A stretch of DNA of 64,000 nt from Candidatus Bathyarchaeia archaeon (GTDB lineage: Archaea; Thermoproteota; Bathyarchaeia; 40CM-2-53-6; DTGE01), in NCBI GenBank assembly GCA_038852285.1, contig JAWCKG010000001.1, forward strand, positions 1 through 64,000. The letters run 5' to 3'. Shown piece after piece: positions 18,063 to 27,319 of the stretch. The position numbers were made by a program, and so were the translations under genes. Within the stretch, counting starts at the first letter, position 1; each line of letters begins with the position of its first letter. Below the pieces are notes generated by a model. That model did no database searches, was not told where the DNA came from, and was given only the letters and a program-made list of their open reading frames with translations.

Positions 18063-20654
18063 GTGCATTTAAAAGTGATCTGTAGCCTTGACTTCTACAT
18101 GGAGAAAAGCACGGGTGGAGTGAAATCTCAATCCTTCATCTCCGAGAGGGAGTCGGATGGCTTTTTCGGGTATTTAGTTGAAGTGGGCTATGATGGAGAG
18201 AAGAAATCCGCTTTCATAAAGTTTTACGAACCTGACCAGCGTAAAATCATTTTATGGTACGATAAAACGGGACATCTCCCTTACTGCTATGTGAAGGAAG
18301 ACTTAGACGCCGTAAAGTCTAATGAAGCCATCATGACTCATCCTGGACTTGAAAGGCTGGAGTCCACGGTGAAATTCGACGCTTTGCGAGACGTTGAGGT
18401 TGAGTTAACTAGAATAGTGGCGAAGGATCCGCTTTCAATCGGCGGCAAACCCTCCGGTTCTATGCGAGACTTGGTGAAGGCCTGGGAAGCGGACATAAAA
18501 TACGTTGAAAACTACATTTACGATTTAAATCTGAAACCCGGGCTTCCATACATTGTGAAAGAGGATTCAATCGTCGAGTCTGGTTTTAAAATCCTAGAGG
18601 AGGTGGAGCGGGCGGTTCAGGAATTAATCCAGGAGAAAGAGGACGAGTACGTGAACTTGGCCTTAAACTGGCTAAACCTCCTTGAATGTCCTATCCCATG
18701 GTACTTGAGGGCCGCGTTGGATATAGAGGTTTACTCCGATGTGGCGAGCAGAGTTCCAGACCCAAGGGAAGCGGAGTACCCAGTCATATGCGTCTCCGTG
18801 GTGGGAAACGACTCTAGAAGCCACGTATACCTGCTTGAAAGAGAAGGGATGGAAAAGGAATATTTACCAGCATTCGACTCGACAGTCCAGTTTTACTCAG
18901 ATGAAAAGCTGCTGCTCGCAGATGTTTTCAAGAAAATCGAAGAATACCCGTTTCTCATAACCTTTAACGGAGACGACTTCGATTTACGATATCTCTACCA
19001 TCGAGCCGAAAGGCTGAACATTCCAAAAGAAACGGTTCCCATCGAGCTGTCGAAGGATTCAGCCTCCCTTCGACGCGGTGTCCACATCGACCTGTACAAG
19101 TTTTTCTTCAACAAGTCCATTCAAGTCTACGCCTTCTCCCAAAAGTATAGGGAAAACACCCTTGACGAGGTCGCGTTATCCATCATAGAAGAGGGGAAAA
19201 TCCAACCCCAAAAGCCAATTTCCGAGTTAAGCTACCGGGAGTTGACTGAATACTGTTTAAACGACGCCGAGCTGACCTTAAAGCTCACAACCTTCAACGA
19301 CGACTTGGTAATGAAGCTCATCACCATGCTGGCGAGGATAAGCTATATGGGCCTAGGAGACGTTTCAAGGCAAGGCGTCTCCAGCTGGATCAAAAGCATG
19401 CTTTACAAGGCTCACAGAGAGAGGAACATGCTGATACCGAGGTCGGATGACATTCTAAGCCTCAAAGGAATCACCACAACCCAGGCCATCATCAAAGGGA
19501 AGAAGTATAAAGGCGCGATCGTCGTGGAGCCTGTTCAAGGAGTCCACTTCAAAGTATATGTTTTGGACTTCGCGTCCCTATACCCCTCCATCATAAAAGT
19601 GTGGAACCTAGGATATGAAACCGTGATCTGCCCCCATGACGATCCCGCTTGTAAAGGTAACCTCGTCCCAGGAACCCCGCTATGGGTGTGCAAGAGGAAC
19701 AGGGCGTTAGAAAGCCTGTTAATCGGAACGTTAAGAGACCTCAGGGTGGAATGGTATAAACCCAGATCAAAGGATCCCCACATCCCGGATGAGAAGAGGA
19801 AGCTGTATCAAGTAGTTCAAAACGCGTTGAAAGTGGTTTTAAACGCCAGCTACGGAGTGTTCGGAGCTGAAACCTTCCCCCTATACTGTCCCCCGGTGGC
19901 CGAGTCCACGGCTGCGATAGGGCGATACGTCATCACAAAAACGATTGAGAAGGCGCGCTCCCTCGGAGTCAGCGTCATCTACGGGGACACGGACTCCATA
20001 TTCCTAGGAAACCCTGAGAGGGAACAGCTGGAGAAGCTGGTAAAGTGGTCTAGGGATGAGCTGGGGTTGGAACTTGAAGTCGACAAGGAGTACAGGTATG
20101 TGGCGTTAAGCTCGAGGAAAAAGAACTATTTAGGCGTATACCCTGACGGCAATGTGGATGTTAAGGGATTAACTGGGAAGAAGAGACATATACCCATCTT
20201 CTTAAAGGAGGCCTTCTCCCAGCTGATCGGGATTCTCAGCCAGGTTCAAAGCAGGGAAGACTTTGAAAACGCCATCGAGAAGATAAAGGGCATCGTGAGA
20301 AAATGCTATTTGGACCTGAAGGCCAGGAGGATACCGATGGAGGACTTAGCCTTCAACGTCATGATCAGCAAGACCATCGAGGGCTATGTGAAGACGACGC
20401 CTCAACACGTTAAGGCCGCCCAACTCCTAAAGGATAGAGGATACGAGGTGAAACCAGGGGACCTCATCTCCTTCGTTAAGGTTGTAAGCGATCCAGGTGT
20501 GAAGCCTGTTCAACTGGCTGTGAAAGAGGAAATCGACGTGGCAAAATACTTGGAATACTTCAACTCCACTTTCGAGCAGGTCCTAGACGCGTTAGGCGTC
20601 GACATGGAGGAGTTGATGGGGGGCACGAGGCTGGAAACGTTCTTCAATTGCTAA
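18063..20654 (+). CDS. polB: family B DNA polymerase, PolB1 (Dpo1)-like
   Basis: An 863-residue replicative-type polymerase. The 3'-5' exonuclease motifs are present (D220-I-E222 in ExoI, FITFNGDDFDLRY in ExoII, YCLNDAE in ExoIII). The polymerase motifs are DFASLYPSI (D502) in A, KVVLNASYG in B and YGDTDS (D642, D644) in C, so proofreading and synthesis should both work. The palm and thumb blocks (GAETFPLYCPPVAES, NTPQHVKAA-like, GVKPVQLA) are very close to crenarchaeal PolB1. The first 30 residues are poorly conserved; the GTG at 18063 or the in-frame ATG at 18099 may be the real start. It converges with and overlaps tpiA by four bases. Confidence 0.93.
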   Translation: MHLKVICSLDFYMEKSTGGVKSQSFISERESDGFFGYLVEVGYDGEKKSAFIKFYEPDQRKIILWYDKTGHLPYCYVKEDLDAVKSNEAIMTHPGLERLESTVKFDALRDVEVELTRIVAKDPLSIGGKPSGSMRDLVKAWEADIKYVENYIYDLNLKPGLPYIVKEDSIVESGFKILEEVERAVQELIQEKEDEYVNLALNWLNLLECPIPWYLRAALDIEVYSDVASRVPDPREAEYPVICVSVVGNDSRSHVYLLEREGMEKEYLPAFDSTVQFYSDEKLLLADVFKKIEEYPFLITFNGDDFDLRYLYHRAERLNIPKETVPIELSKDSASLRRGVHIDLYKFFFNKSIQVYAFSQKYRENTLDEVALSIIEEGKIQPQKPISELSYRELTEYCLNDAELTLKLTTFNDDLVMKLITMLARISYMGLGDVSRQGVSSWIKSMLYKAHRERNMLIPRSDDILSLKGITTTQAIIKGKKYKGAIVVEPVQGVHFKVYVLDFASLYPSIIKVWNLGYETVICPHDDPACKGNLVPGTPLWVCKRNRALESLLIGTLRDLRVEWYKPRSKDPHIPDEKRKLYQVVQNALKVVLNASYGVFGAETFPLYCPPVAESTAAIGRYVITKTIEKARSLGVSVIYGDTDSIFLGNPEREQLEKLVKWSRDELGLELEVDKEYRYVALSSRKKNYLGVYPDGNVDVKGLTGKKRHIPIFLKEAFSQLIGILSQVQSREDFENAIEKIKGIVRKCYLDLKARRIPMEDLAFNVMISKTIEGYVKTTPQHVKAAQLLKDRGYEVKPGDLISFVKVVSDPGVKPVQLAVKEEIDVAKYLEYFNSTFEQVLDALGVDMEELMGGTRLETFFNC

Positions 20655-21355
20655 AACGCCTGTGAGGCGGCTTCAGCGAGCTCGTAGATGGCGACGGCCT
20701 GATCCCTGGCCTTCACCACGCCGCTGGCCACCAAAACCCCCTCAGCCCCCAGCTTCAACGCCGACTTCACATCCTCACCCCTAGTGATCCCCGCCCCGCA
20801 GAGGACAATTACGTCTGGATTAACCTTCTTTATCAGCGAAACCGTGTTAGAAACGATTTCAGGCTTAGCCTTGGACACAGCCCTACCGGTGCCGATCAGC
20901 TCAGGAGGCTCGATGGCAACCATGTCCGGGTTGAGAGCCGCCCCCGCCGCGCTCACATGCTCCGTGTCCACGCATACAATAGACAGGAGACTATTATTCC
21001 TCAGACTGGAAACCAAAACGCCTAGATCTGAAAGCCTCAACCGTTTCTCAGAGTGGTTCAGAAGGCTTCCAGCGACCCCGCAGTCCCTCACGGCGTCTAC
21101 GCTAATGGAGCCAGTGTAAGCCCCTGGGTCGGCTACATCAACGTGTTGGGCGAAGACAGGTAGCCGGCATTCAGCGCGTATCCGCCTCAAATCAACGAAC
21201 TGCGGCGCCACACCAACGGTAACGCCAAGCCTTTCCCCCACATCCTCAGCAGCCCTAGCCAATTTTACAGCCCTCTCCCCTAAACCCTCAACATAGCTCT
21301 TGAAGTTGATCAGAATTATCGGCGGAGTTAACCTATTAAACCCCATCGGAGACAA
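20651..21355 (-). CDS. tpiA: triosephosphate isomerase (archaeal type)
   Basis: A 234-residue TIM barrel of the short archaeal form that interconverts glyceraldehyde 3-phosphate and dihydroxyacetone phosphate. The catalytic set is visible: K19 (NFKSY), H101 (LLNHSEKR) and E149 (AIEPPELIGTG, with the flexible loop following). The C-terminal phosphate loop has GAGITRGED and GVLVASG. It lies back to back with the fructose-bisphosphate aldolase/phosphatase gene, separated by about 70 bases that must serve both, and tail to tail with polB. The pair suggests coordinated gluconeogenic expression. Confidence 0.93.
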   Translation of the reverse strand: MSPMGFNRLTPPIILINFKSYVEGLGERAVKLARAAEDVGERLGVTVGVAPQFVDLRRIRAECRLPVFAQHVDVADPGAYTGSISVDAVRDCGVAGSLLNHSEKRLRLSDLGVLVSSLRNNSLLSIVCVDTEHVSAAGAALNPDMVAIEPPELIGTGRAVSKAKPEIVSNTVSLIKKVNPDVIVLCGAGITRGEDVKSALKLGAEGVLVASGVVKARDQAVAIYELAEAASQAF

Positions 21356-21424
21356 CCTCTCCCCTTAAGCTCTCAATAAACACATATAAAGGCTACCTTC
21401 ATATACGGTTGCCGTGGGATAGAA

Positions 21425-22543
21425 ATGTCCAAAGTAACCATTTCCCTCGTAAAAGCGGATGTAGGATCAACGCCAGGCCACCACGTAACGCATCCGAAAC
21501 AAGTTGAGAAGGCCCGAGAAATGCTGGGAGACGCCGCGAAGCAGGGGATGATCCTCGACTTCCACGTGTTTCACTGCGGAGACGACCTTGAGCTTCTTAT
21601 GACCCATAGAATGGGTGAAGACAGCCAGGAGATTCATGGATTGACGTGGAACATTTTCAAATCGGTCACGGAGGAAGTTTCAAAGCCGTTAAAGCTCTAC
21701 GCCGCCGGACAGGACCTCTTGTCGGACTCGTTTAGTGGCAACGTCAGGGGAATGGGTCCCGGAATAGCTGAAATGGAATTCGAGGAGCGGAGGAGCGAGC
21801 CCATCATAGCCTTCGCGGCGGATAAAACGGAGCCCGGGGCCTTCAACCTGCCGCTTTACCGAGTCTTCGCCGATCCCTTAACCTGCGCGGGGTTGGTGAT
21901 CGACCCAGCCATGCATGGAGGATTCACATTCCGCGTCCTAGACCTAAAAGAAGACAAGTACATCGACCTAAAGTGTCCTGAAGAAATGTACGACTTGGTT
22001 TCCCTGATCGGAACAACCAACAGATACGTTGTCGAAAGGGTTTACAGAACCGTTGACTCAATGATAGCCTGCGTCTGCTCCACCACCAAGCTAAGCCTAA
22101 TCGCCGGAAAATACGTGGGAAAGGATGATCCATGCATGCTGGTAAGATGCCAGCATGGGTTACCGGCGGTAGGCGAGGTCCTAACCCCCTTCGGGTTCCC
22201 CCATCTCGTCTCAGGGTTCATGAGGGGATCCCACATCGGGCCGTTGATGCCTGTGGGGTTGAGGGACGCTAAATGCACCCTATTCGACGGACCTCCAAGA
22301 GTTGTCGCGTTAGGCTTCACTATAACCGAGGGAAAGCTGATCGGCTTAAACGGCTCAGAGCCCGCGGATTTATTCGACGATGTCGCGTTCGACCACGCTC
22401 GGAGAACGGCGAACCTCATCACCGACTACATTCGAAGACATGGAGAATTCATGCCCGCCAGGCTGGGCCCAGAGGACATGGAGTATACAACGCTACCTCA
22501 AATACTTGAAAGGCTCAACTCCAGGTTTAAATCCCACTCCTAG
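21425..22543 (+). CDS. fbp: fructose-1,6-bisphosphate aldolase/phosphatase
   Basis: A 372-residue bifunctional FBPA/P (class V FBPase), the ancestral gluconeogenic enzyme that condenses two triose phosphates and removes the 1-phosphate. Family landmarks are the N-terminal SLVKADVGSTPGHHVTHP, metal-binding residues in HCGDDLELLMTH and AFAADKTEPGAFNLPLY, and the lysine-bearing STTKLSLIAGKYVGKDDP block. Length is standard. The ATG at 21425 lies in the divergent promoter region shared with tpiA. Its presence indicates sugar synthesis from C2/C3 precursors, in keeping with the pyruvate:ferredoxin oxidoreductase and one-carbon genes nearby. Confidence 0.95.
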   Translation: MSKVTISLVKADVGSTPGHHVTHPKQVEKAREMLGDAAKQGMILDFHVFHCGDDLELLMTHRMGEDSQEIHGLTWNIFKSVTEEVSKPLKLYAAGQDLLSDSFSGNVRGMGPGIAEMEFEERRSEPIIAFAADKTEPGAFNLPLYRVFADPLTCAGLVIDPAMHGGFTFRVLDLKEDKYIDLKCPEEMYDLVSLIGTTNRYVVERVYRTVDSMIACVCSTTKLSLIAGKYVGKDDPCMLVRCQHGLPAVGEVLTPFGFPHLVSGFMRGSHIGPLMPVGLRDAKCTLFDGPPRVVALGFTITEGKLIGLNGSEPADLFDDVAFDHARRTANLITDYIRRHGEFMPARLGPEDMEYTTLPQILERLNSRFKSHS

Positions 22544-22565
22544 CCCTTCATCGGAAAAGAAGGGC
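22543..22565 (+). terminator. hairpin after fbp
   Basis: The inverted repeat GCCCTTC (22543-22549) and GAAGGGC (22559-22565) forms a seven-base stem with a nine-base loop beginning at the last base of the fbp stop codon. No T-run follows, so a role in 3'-end formation or mRNA protection is only possible. Confidence 0.35.
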
Positions 22566-22680
22566 GGGGAAGAAGGGTTGTAAATCGACTATCGGAGGAA
22601 GGCGTTTTCAAAAGTTTAGCGAAACCTAGTTCAGCATGGGTTAAAGCTTGGGTCGGAAAGCCTTTTTTAACGTCGACTTC

Positions 22681-23853
22681 CTAATCTTCTACTAGCTCTA
22701 TTCCCTCCAATATTTTTTTCAGGGTTTGCATAAACTCGCCAGCGGGTGCGCCGTCAATAACCCTATGGTCAACGGATAAGCTGAGGAACATGGTGGGTTT
22801 AATGGTGATCCGCCCCTCCTCGACGGTAGGGGTTTCTCTGATTCTTCCAACCCCTAAGATGGCTGTTTCAGGCGGGTTAATGATAGGAGTGAACAAGTCT
22901 ACCCCGTACATGCCTAGGTTTGTGATGGTGAATGTCCCTCCCGTAACATCTTGTCGGGTTAGTCTACCTTCCCTCGCCTTGTTTATCAACTCCCGGCTTC
23001 GCTTAGCGATCTCCGTTAAGGTAAGGTTATCCGCCCCATGTATGACGGGCACCACCAATCCCAAGGGGGAGGCTACGGCCACCCCGATGTTCACGTCTTG
23101 GAAGACTTTAACCTCGTTTCCCGTGAGAGTTGAGTTTAGGATGGGATGCCTCGTCAAGGCTTTGGCCACGGCCTTCACCAATATGTCCGTGTAGGATACG
23201 TCGATGTTCTCGAAGAGCCTCAGCCTCTCCCTAAACCTTTTCATCTCCGAGGCGTCCACCTCGACGATCAACGTGATCCTCGGGTATGTATCTCGGCTTA
23301 GACTCATCTTTTCCGCAACGATTTTCCTCATCCCCGTTAAGGGAATTGTTTCCTTAACCCTTCTCCCCTCAACGGCTGTCGGAGGCCTTTCCTCCAAGAA
23401 CCTTCGAACATCGCTCTCCGTTATTCTTCCCCCGGGGCCTGTTCCTTGGATGAGGGTGAGGTCGACGCCATGCTCCTCGGCTAGCTTCCTAGCCAGCGGC
23501 GAAGCCCTTATGTGAGGCTTCACCGCCTCCAGTCGCTGGGCCTCCACCACCGTCTGGGGCTTTTCAAGGGTTGGACCTATCTCCGCCGTAGGTTTCACCT
23601 CTGGTAGCTCTTCCTCCGGGGCGCCGATGGCCGCGATGACTTCGTCCACCGGGACGTCTTGGTTTTCTCGGTAGTAAAGCTTTTTCACGACGCCTGTGGT
23701 GGTGGCCTCCAGGTCGATGGTGGACTTCTCCTCCAAGATCTGAACCAGCGGTTCGCCCCTCTCAACCCTCTCCCCCTCCTGTTTATACCATTTCAGTATG
23801 GTTCCTTCCTTCATCGTCAGGCTTGACTTCGGCATCTTAACGAACGTAACCAT
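22681..23853 (-). CDS. 2-oxoacid dehydrogenase E2 (dihydrolipoyl acyltransferase)
   Basis: A 390-residue E2 core protein. Order: lipoyl domain 1-78 with the acceptor lysine K43 (LEEKSTIDLEA), a linker, a peripheral-subunit-binding domain about 110-150 (SPLARKLAEEHGVDL), and the catalytic acyltransferase domain to the end with DHRVIDG (H363). It transfers the acyl group from lipoate to CoA. The gene follows E1beta by six bases in an E1alpha-E1beta-E2 operon. An E3 dihydrolipoamide dehydrogenase and a lipoate ligase, both needed for activity, are not in the window. Substrate could be acetoin, branched 2-oxoacids or pyruvate. Confidence 0.92.
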   Translation of the reverse strand: MVTFVKMPKSSLTMKEGTILKWYKQEGERVERGEPLVQILEEKSTIDLEATTTGVVKKLYYRENQDVPVDEVIAAIGAPEEELPEVKPTAEIGPTLEKPQTVVEAQRLEAVKPHIRASPLARKLAEEHGVDLTLIQGTGPGGRITESDVRRFLEERPPTAVEGRRVKETIPLTGMRKIVAEKMSLSRDTYPRITLIVEVDASEMKRFRERLRLFENIDVSYTDILVKAVAKALTRHPILNSTLTGNEVKVFQDVNIGVAVASPLGLVVPVIHGADNLTLTEIAKRSRELINKAREGRLTRQDVTGGTFTITNLGMYGVDLFTPIINPPETAILGVGRIRETPTVEEGRITIKPTMFLSLSVDHRVIDGAPAGEFMQTLKKILEGIELVED

Positions 23854-23859
23854 TCTAAG

Positions 23860-24843
23860 TTAAACCTCTCCTTTTACGATTTTTCTAACGGCATTGACGA
23901 TCCTCTCCTCGCTGGGGATGACGTAGTTCTCTAAGGGTGGGCTGAAGGGTATGGGGGCGTCTGGGTTCGCTATCCTCACCACGGGGGCGTCCAAGTAGTC
24001 GAAGGCCTCTTCAACGATTACCGCGGAGATCTCAGCCGTGATTCCGCACGTCTTTACATCCTCGGAGACAACGACTGCCCTGTTGGTTTTCATAACCGAC
24101 TCCACAATCGCCTTCTTGTCCAGTGGATTGAGGGTTCTCGGGTCAACGACCTCAACCTTTATCCCCTCCTCCGCCAACATGTCAGCGGCCTTTAGGGCTT
24201 TATGAACCATCCACATTGTCGCCACGACAGTGACGTCCTCCCCTACTCTTTTCACGTCTCCGCTTCCGATGGGGACGAGGTACTCCTCCTCGGGCACAGG
24301 TCCCTTAACCCTGTACAGTTGCTTATGCTCGCAGAATACGACGGGGTTTTCATCCCTGATGGATGATTTCAACAGACCCTTGGCGTCGTAGGGCGTGCTT
24401 GGGGCCACCACCTTTAACCCTGGCACGTGGACGAACCAAGCTTCCAAGCTTTGGCTGTGATGCTCGGCAATGTTTACCCCTCCTCCGAACGGTGTTCGAA
24501 GCACCATGGGGCATGAGGTTTGACCTCCGAACATGTAGTGGATTTTTGCGGCTTGGTTGCAGATTTGATCCATTGCCAATGCTGTAAGGTCTCCGAACAT
24601 GATTTCAGCCACAGGTCTCATACCCGTGATGGCGGCTCCTACGGCGGCTCCAACAATTGCTGACTCGGATATGGGTGTGTCCCTTACTCTCTCGGGGCCG
24701 AACTCCTCGATCAACCCCTTTGTCACTGTGAAGGCTCCACCATAGGGGCCAATATCCTCTCCTAACAGGAATACGCGGCCGTCCCGACGCATCTCCTCCC
24801 TTAAAGCCTCCCTCAACGCCTCAACGTAGGTGATCTCCCTCAA
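23860..24843 (-). CDS. 2-oxoacid dehydrogenase E1 component, beta subunit
   Basis: A 327-residue transketolase-like pyrimidine-binding plus C-terminal domain protein. Landmarks are the N-terminal [24 protein letters not shown], the block [15 protein letters not shown], and [19 protein letters not shown], which includes the conserved histidines of the E1beta active site. With the alpha subunit it forms an alpha2beta2 thiamine-pyrophosphate enzyme that decarboxylates a 2-oxoacid and loads lipoyl-E2. The ATG at 24843 is 16 bases after the E1alpha stop. The sequence is also close to acetoin dehydrogenase beta (AcoB), so the substrate stays open. Confidence 0.92.
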   Translation of the reverse strand: MREITYVEALREALREEMRRDGRVFLLGEDIGPYGGAFTVTKGLIEEFGPERVRDTPISESAIVGAAVGAAITGMRPVAEIMFGDLTALAMDQICNQAAKIHYMFGGQTSCPMVLRTPFGGGVNIAEHHSQSLEAWFVHVPGLKVVAPSTPYDAKGLLKSSIRDENPVVFCEHKQLYRVKGPVPEEEYLVPIGSGDVKRVGEDVTVVATMWMVHKALKAADMLAEEGIKVEVVDPRTLNPLDKKAIVESVMKTNRAVVVSEDVKTCGITAEISAVIVEEAFDYLDAPVVRIANPDAPIPFSPPLENYVIPSEERIVNAVRKIVKGEV

Positions 24844-24859
24844 GGCTCAGGCCTCACCT

Positions 24860-25837
24860 CTAAACGTAGACGTCTTGAACAGCCTCCTCAGGTTCAGGGT
24901 AGGGGCTGTTTAACGCGTACTCAACAGCCTCCCTGATCAATGCTTCAGCCTCCTCCTCTATAGCTGAAACCTCTTCTTGGCTCAGCAATCCCTTAGCCTT
25001 GAAGACTTCGATGGGATCTCGCTTCCTCCACTGCTCATACTCGTCAGGCGAGTATAGCTTGGATTCATGGGACTTCAACCTAGAATGACCCCTCCACCTA
25101 TATGTTTTGCACTCGATCAACGTTGGGCCCTCCCCTTTTCGAGCTCTGCTCACCGCCATGCTGGCGGCTTGGTAAACTTTTAAAACATCCATGCCGTCGA
25201 CGACGACTCCGGGCAACCCATATCCGGCTGCCCTGTCAGCGATGTTCTCAATGGCGAAGGCCTTAAAATACGGGACACTCATAGCGTAAAGGTTGTTTTC
25301 GCACACGAATATGACGGGTAGATTCCAGATCGCCGCCATGTTTAGGCTTTCACCAAAGGTTCCGTTGTTGGCGGCTCCATCACCGAAAAAACATGCCACC
25401 ACTCGATCCAGCCCCTGCAACTTGCATGACAAAGCCGCTCCGACGGCGATCGGTAAACCTGCCCCCACAATACCCTCAGCGCCCAGAATTCCCACGTTGA
25501 AGTCAGCGATGTGCATTGAACCACCCTTCCCCTTACAGTAACCATCCCTCTTCCCCATCAACTCAGCCATCATCCGCTTCACGTCCGCGCCCTTCGCGAT
25601 GCAATGTCCATGACCCCTATGAGTGCTCTCAACATAATCCTCGTTTCTCAAGGCTCCGCAGACACCCGCGGCCACAGCCTCCTGGCCCGCGGATAGGTGA
25701 AGGGTTCCCGGAATCAAATTCTGGCTGAAAAGCTCGTAGGCCTTATCCTCAAACCGCCTAATCAACACCATACTCCTATATAATTGAAGAATCTCGTCCC
25801 GCGGAACCTGCTCCACGTTCTCAGCTTCCACATCCAT
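24860..25837 (-). CDS. 2-oxoacid dehydrogenase E1 component, alpha subunit
   Basis: A 325-residue TPP-binding subunit. The TPP/Mg motif is FFGDGAANNGTFGESLNM followed about 25 residues on by VCENN. Nearby are TYRWRGHSRLKSHESKLY, the loop with conserved Arg, His and Ser that faces lipoyl-E2 and is phosphorylated in other organisms, and ADVKRMMAELMGKRDGYCKG. I prefer ATG 25837; the open frame extends to tandem TTG codons at 25861. It opens the E1alpha-E1beta-E2 operon. The C-terminal region matches the acetoin/pyruvate class rather than the large branched-chain type. Confidence 0.9.
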   Translation of the reverse strand: MDVEAENVEQVPRDEILQLYRSMVLIRRFEDKAYELFSQNLIPGTLHLSAGQEAVAAGVCGALRNEDYVESTHRGHGHCIAKGADVKRMMAELMGKRDGYCKGKGGSMHIADFNVGILGAEGIVGAGLPIAVGAALSCKLQGLDRVVACFFGDGAANNGTFGESLNMAAIWNLPVIFVCENNLYAMSVPYFKAFAIENIADRAAGYGLPGVVVDGMDVLKVYQAASMAVSRARKGEGPTLIECKTYRWRGHSRLKSHESKLYSPDEYEQWRKRDPIEVFKAKGLLSQEEVSAIEEEAEALIREAVEYALNSPYPEPEEAVQDVYV

Positions 25838-25974
25838 CCCGATTAAACCCTCAGGCAACAAATCAACATGCTAAATAAAAGGGTTTCCTCATCTCTTAGG
25901 ATTAAATTTGTTTTTTAAGAACCCCGCGTCGAAAGGTCTATGGGGTTTGAACCATTAAATAGACGATTCACCTG

Positions 25975-26525
25975 TTAAAAACGGTTTTCCATTAGCTCTT
26001 CAAAGGCCTTTACGATGTAGGTTTGGTCGTTTTCGCTCAGGAATCGATACATTGGTGACGCTAAGGCCTTGTCGTGAAGCATGTCGTATACAGGTTTCCG
26101 CCTCATTGATTTAAACCTAGCTGTCAAAATATTGGATTTTCAGGAGGGAAAAGGATCCTATTTGGGTTTCAACTCCATAATTAGACCTCAACTCCTCGAT
26201 TAAACTGTCCCTTAAGTTTTAAACAGCTTCGACCCCCTCATGACGTAGGCTTGAAAAGAATGCCCAGCCCAATCCTTATCTACCGGTGGAATTATTCCCA
26301 TAGACTTAAATGAAAGCTCTTCAGTGCATCTTTTGGCAATTTTTCCTGTACTCCTCTACTTTTTCGTCCCAATATCTTAGCCGACCTAATCCAAGTATCG
26401 CTTCTATGTTGCTTTGTCTGTAGTTGAAACCTAGCAAAGACTTGTCGATTTTCAAGCTCTATGCCATGATTTCTTAACATCATCACTTCCATCGCTTGTT
26501 GTTCATCGATACTGGATACAGTCAT
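25975..26525 (-). pseudogene. degraded DegT/DnrJ/EryC1 aminotransferase
   Basis: Read on the minus strand and switching frames, the stretch yields ordered pieces of the C-terminal part of a PLP-dependent sugar aminotransferase: MMLRNHGIE, then GFNYRQSNIEAILGLGRLRYWDEK split into a neighbouring frame, GIIPPVDKDW, RDSLIEELRSNYGVETQIG, and a tail PMYRFLSENDQTYIVKAFEEL ended by TAA at 25975-25977. Internal stops separate several of these and at least three frame changes are needed. Such enzymes make amino sugars for surface glycans. The remnant adjoins intact glycosyltransferase genes, so it is debris of the same sugar island. The N-terminal part with the PLP lysine was not found. Confidence 0.7.
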
Positions 26526-27319
26526 CTACGGAGTGTGGAGGCGTATCTCTCAGGAAGTTTCACCTTCCGACAACTCCTTAAAGGTAGCTTCCTCGGGTTC
26601 CAATCATTCGGTACCTCCTAACTTCTATTTCTAACACTATTCAACTCGTCATCTTCCATGCATCAGGCGACCCAGTAGTGGGAATCTTAAGGTTCGTAAT
26701 CGTCAACCTCATCTTTACAATCATTAGAGTTATCATATGACACTACGCCAGTTAACGAATCATCAGTTATTCAATTCTTTAAGTCCTCCTTAAATGTTGG
26801 AAGGTAGGCATGGTAATTGGCTGGATTTAATTTAGAGGTGGAAGGAGGTAAGAATCCTTACTACGTTGCTAGGCGTTAGCCTTGGCTCAATCCTTTATTT
26901 TGGAATCCTAATAATCTAGATCCTGAGTAAAGGATTCTGACCCGCCTTCTTTTCGACGGGTTATGGAAAAGGGCGATGATTCTAGTGTATAAGGGTGCGT
27001 TTAGCAAGCAATTCTCCTACCAGAACTAGGTGGAAATCATTTTTGCGAAAGGAAACAAAGGAGAATATTTGTGGAGAAGGTATTCTTCTATCGAACATCT
27101 AACTTAAATAGATTTTAGAAGCCCAATATGTTATTTTTTATGAATCTTAGGGTTTTTCACCATCCCTATCGTAAAGCATGTCATCAGTCCTCCACTGACT
27201 ACGAGGCTTTGCTCCCGTTAGAGCTTTTTACATCGAGTAAGTCGTCCTTGGCTATTCTCGTTACCCTGACAAAAGGAGACAGTTACATTTAAGTGCACGG
27301 GATTTACGATAACCTTTAA
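26526..27319. other. gene-free stretch with possible glycosyltransferase tail debris
   Basis: On the plus strand about 26834-27030 the phrases NPYYVARR, then ILTRLLFDGLWKRAMILV and YKGAF appear in one frame broken by stops. They recall the C-terminal membrane-proximal tail of GT2 rhamnosyltransferase-like proteins, but the match is weak. Nothing else is recognisable; the sequence is more AT-rich than the flanks. Confidence 0.3.
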
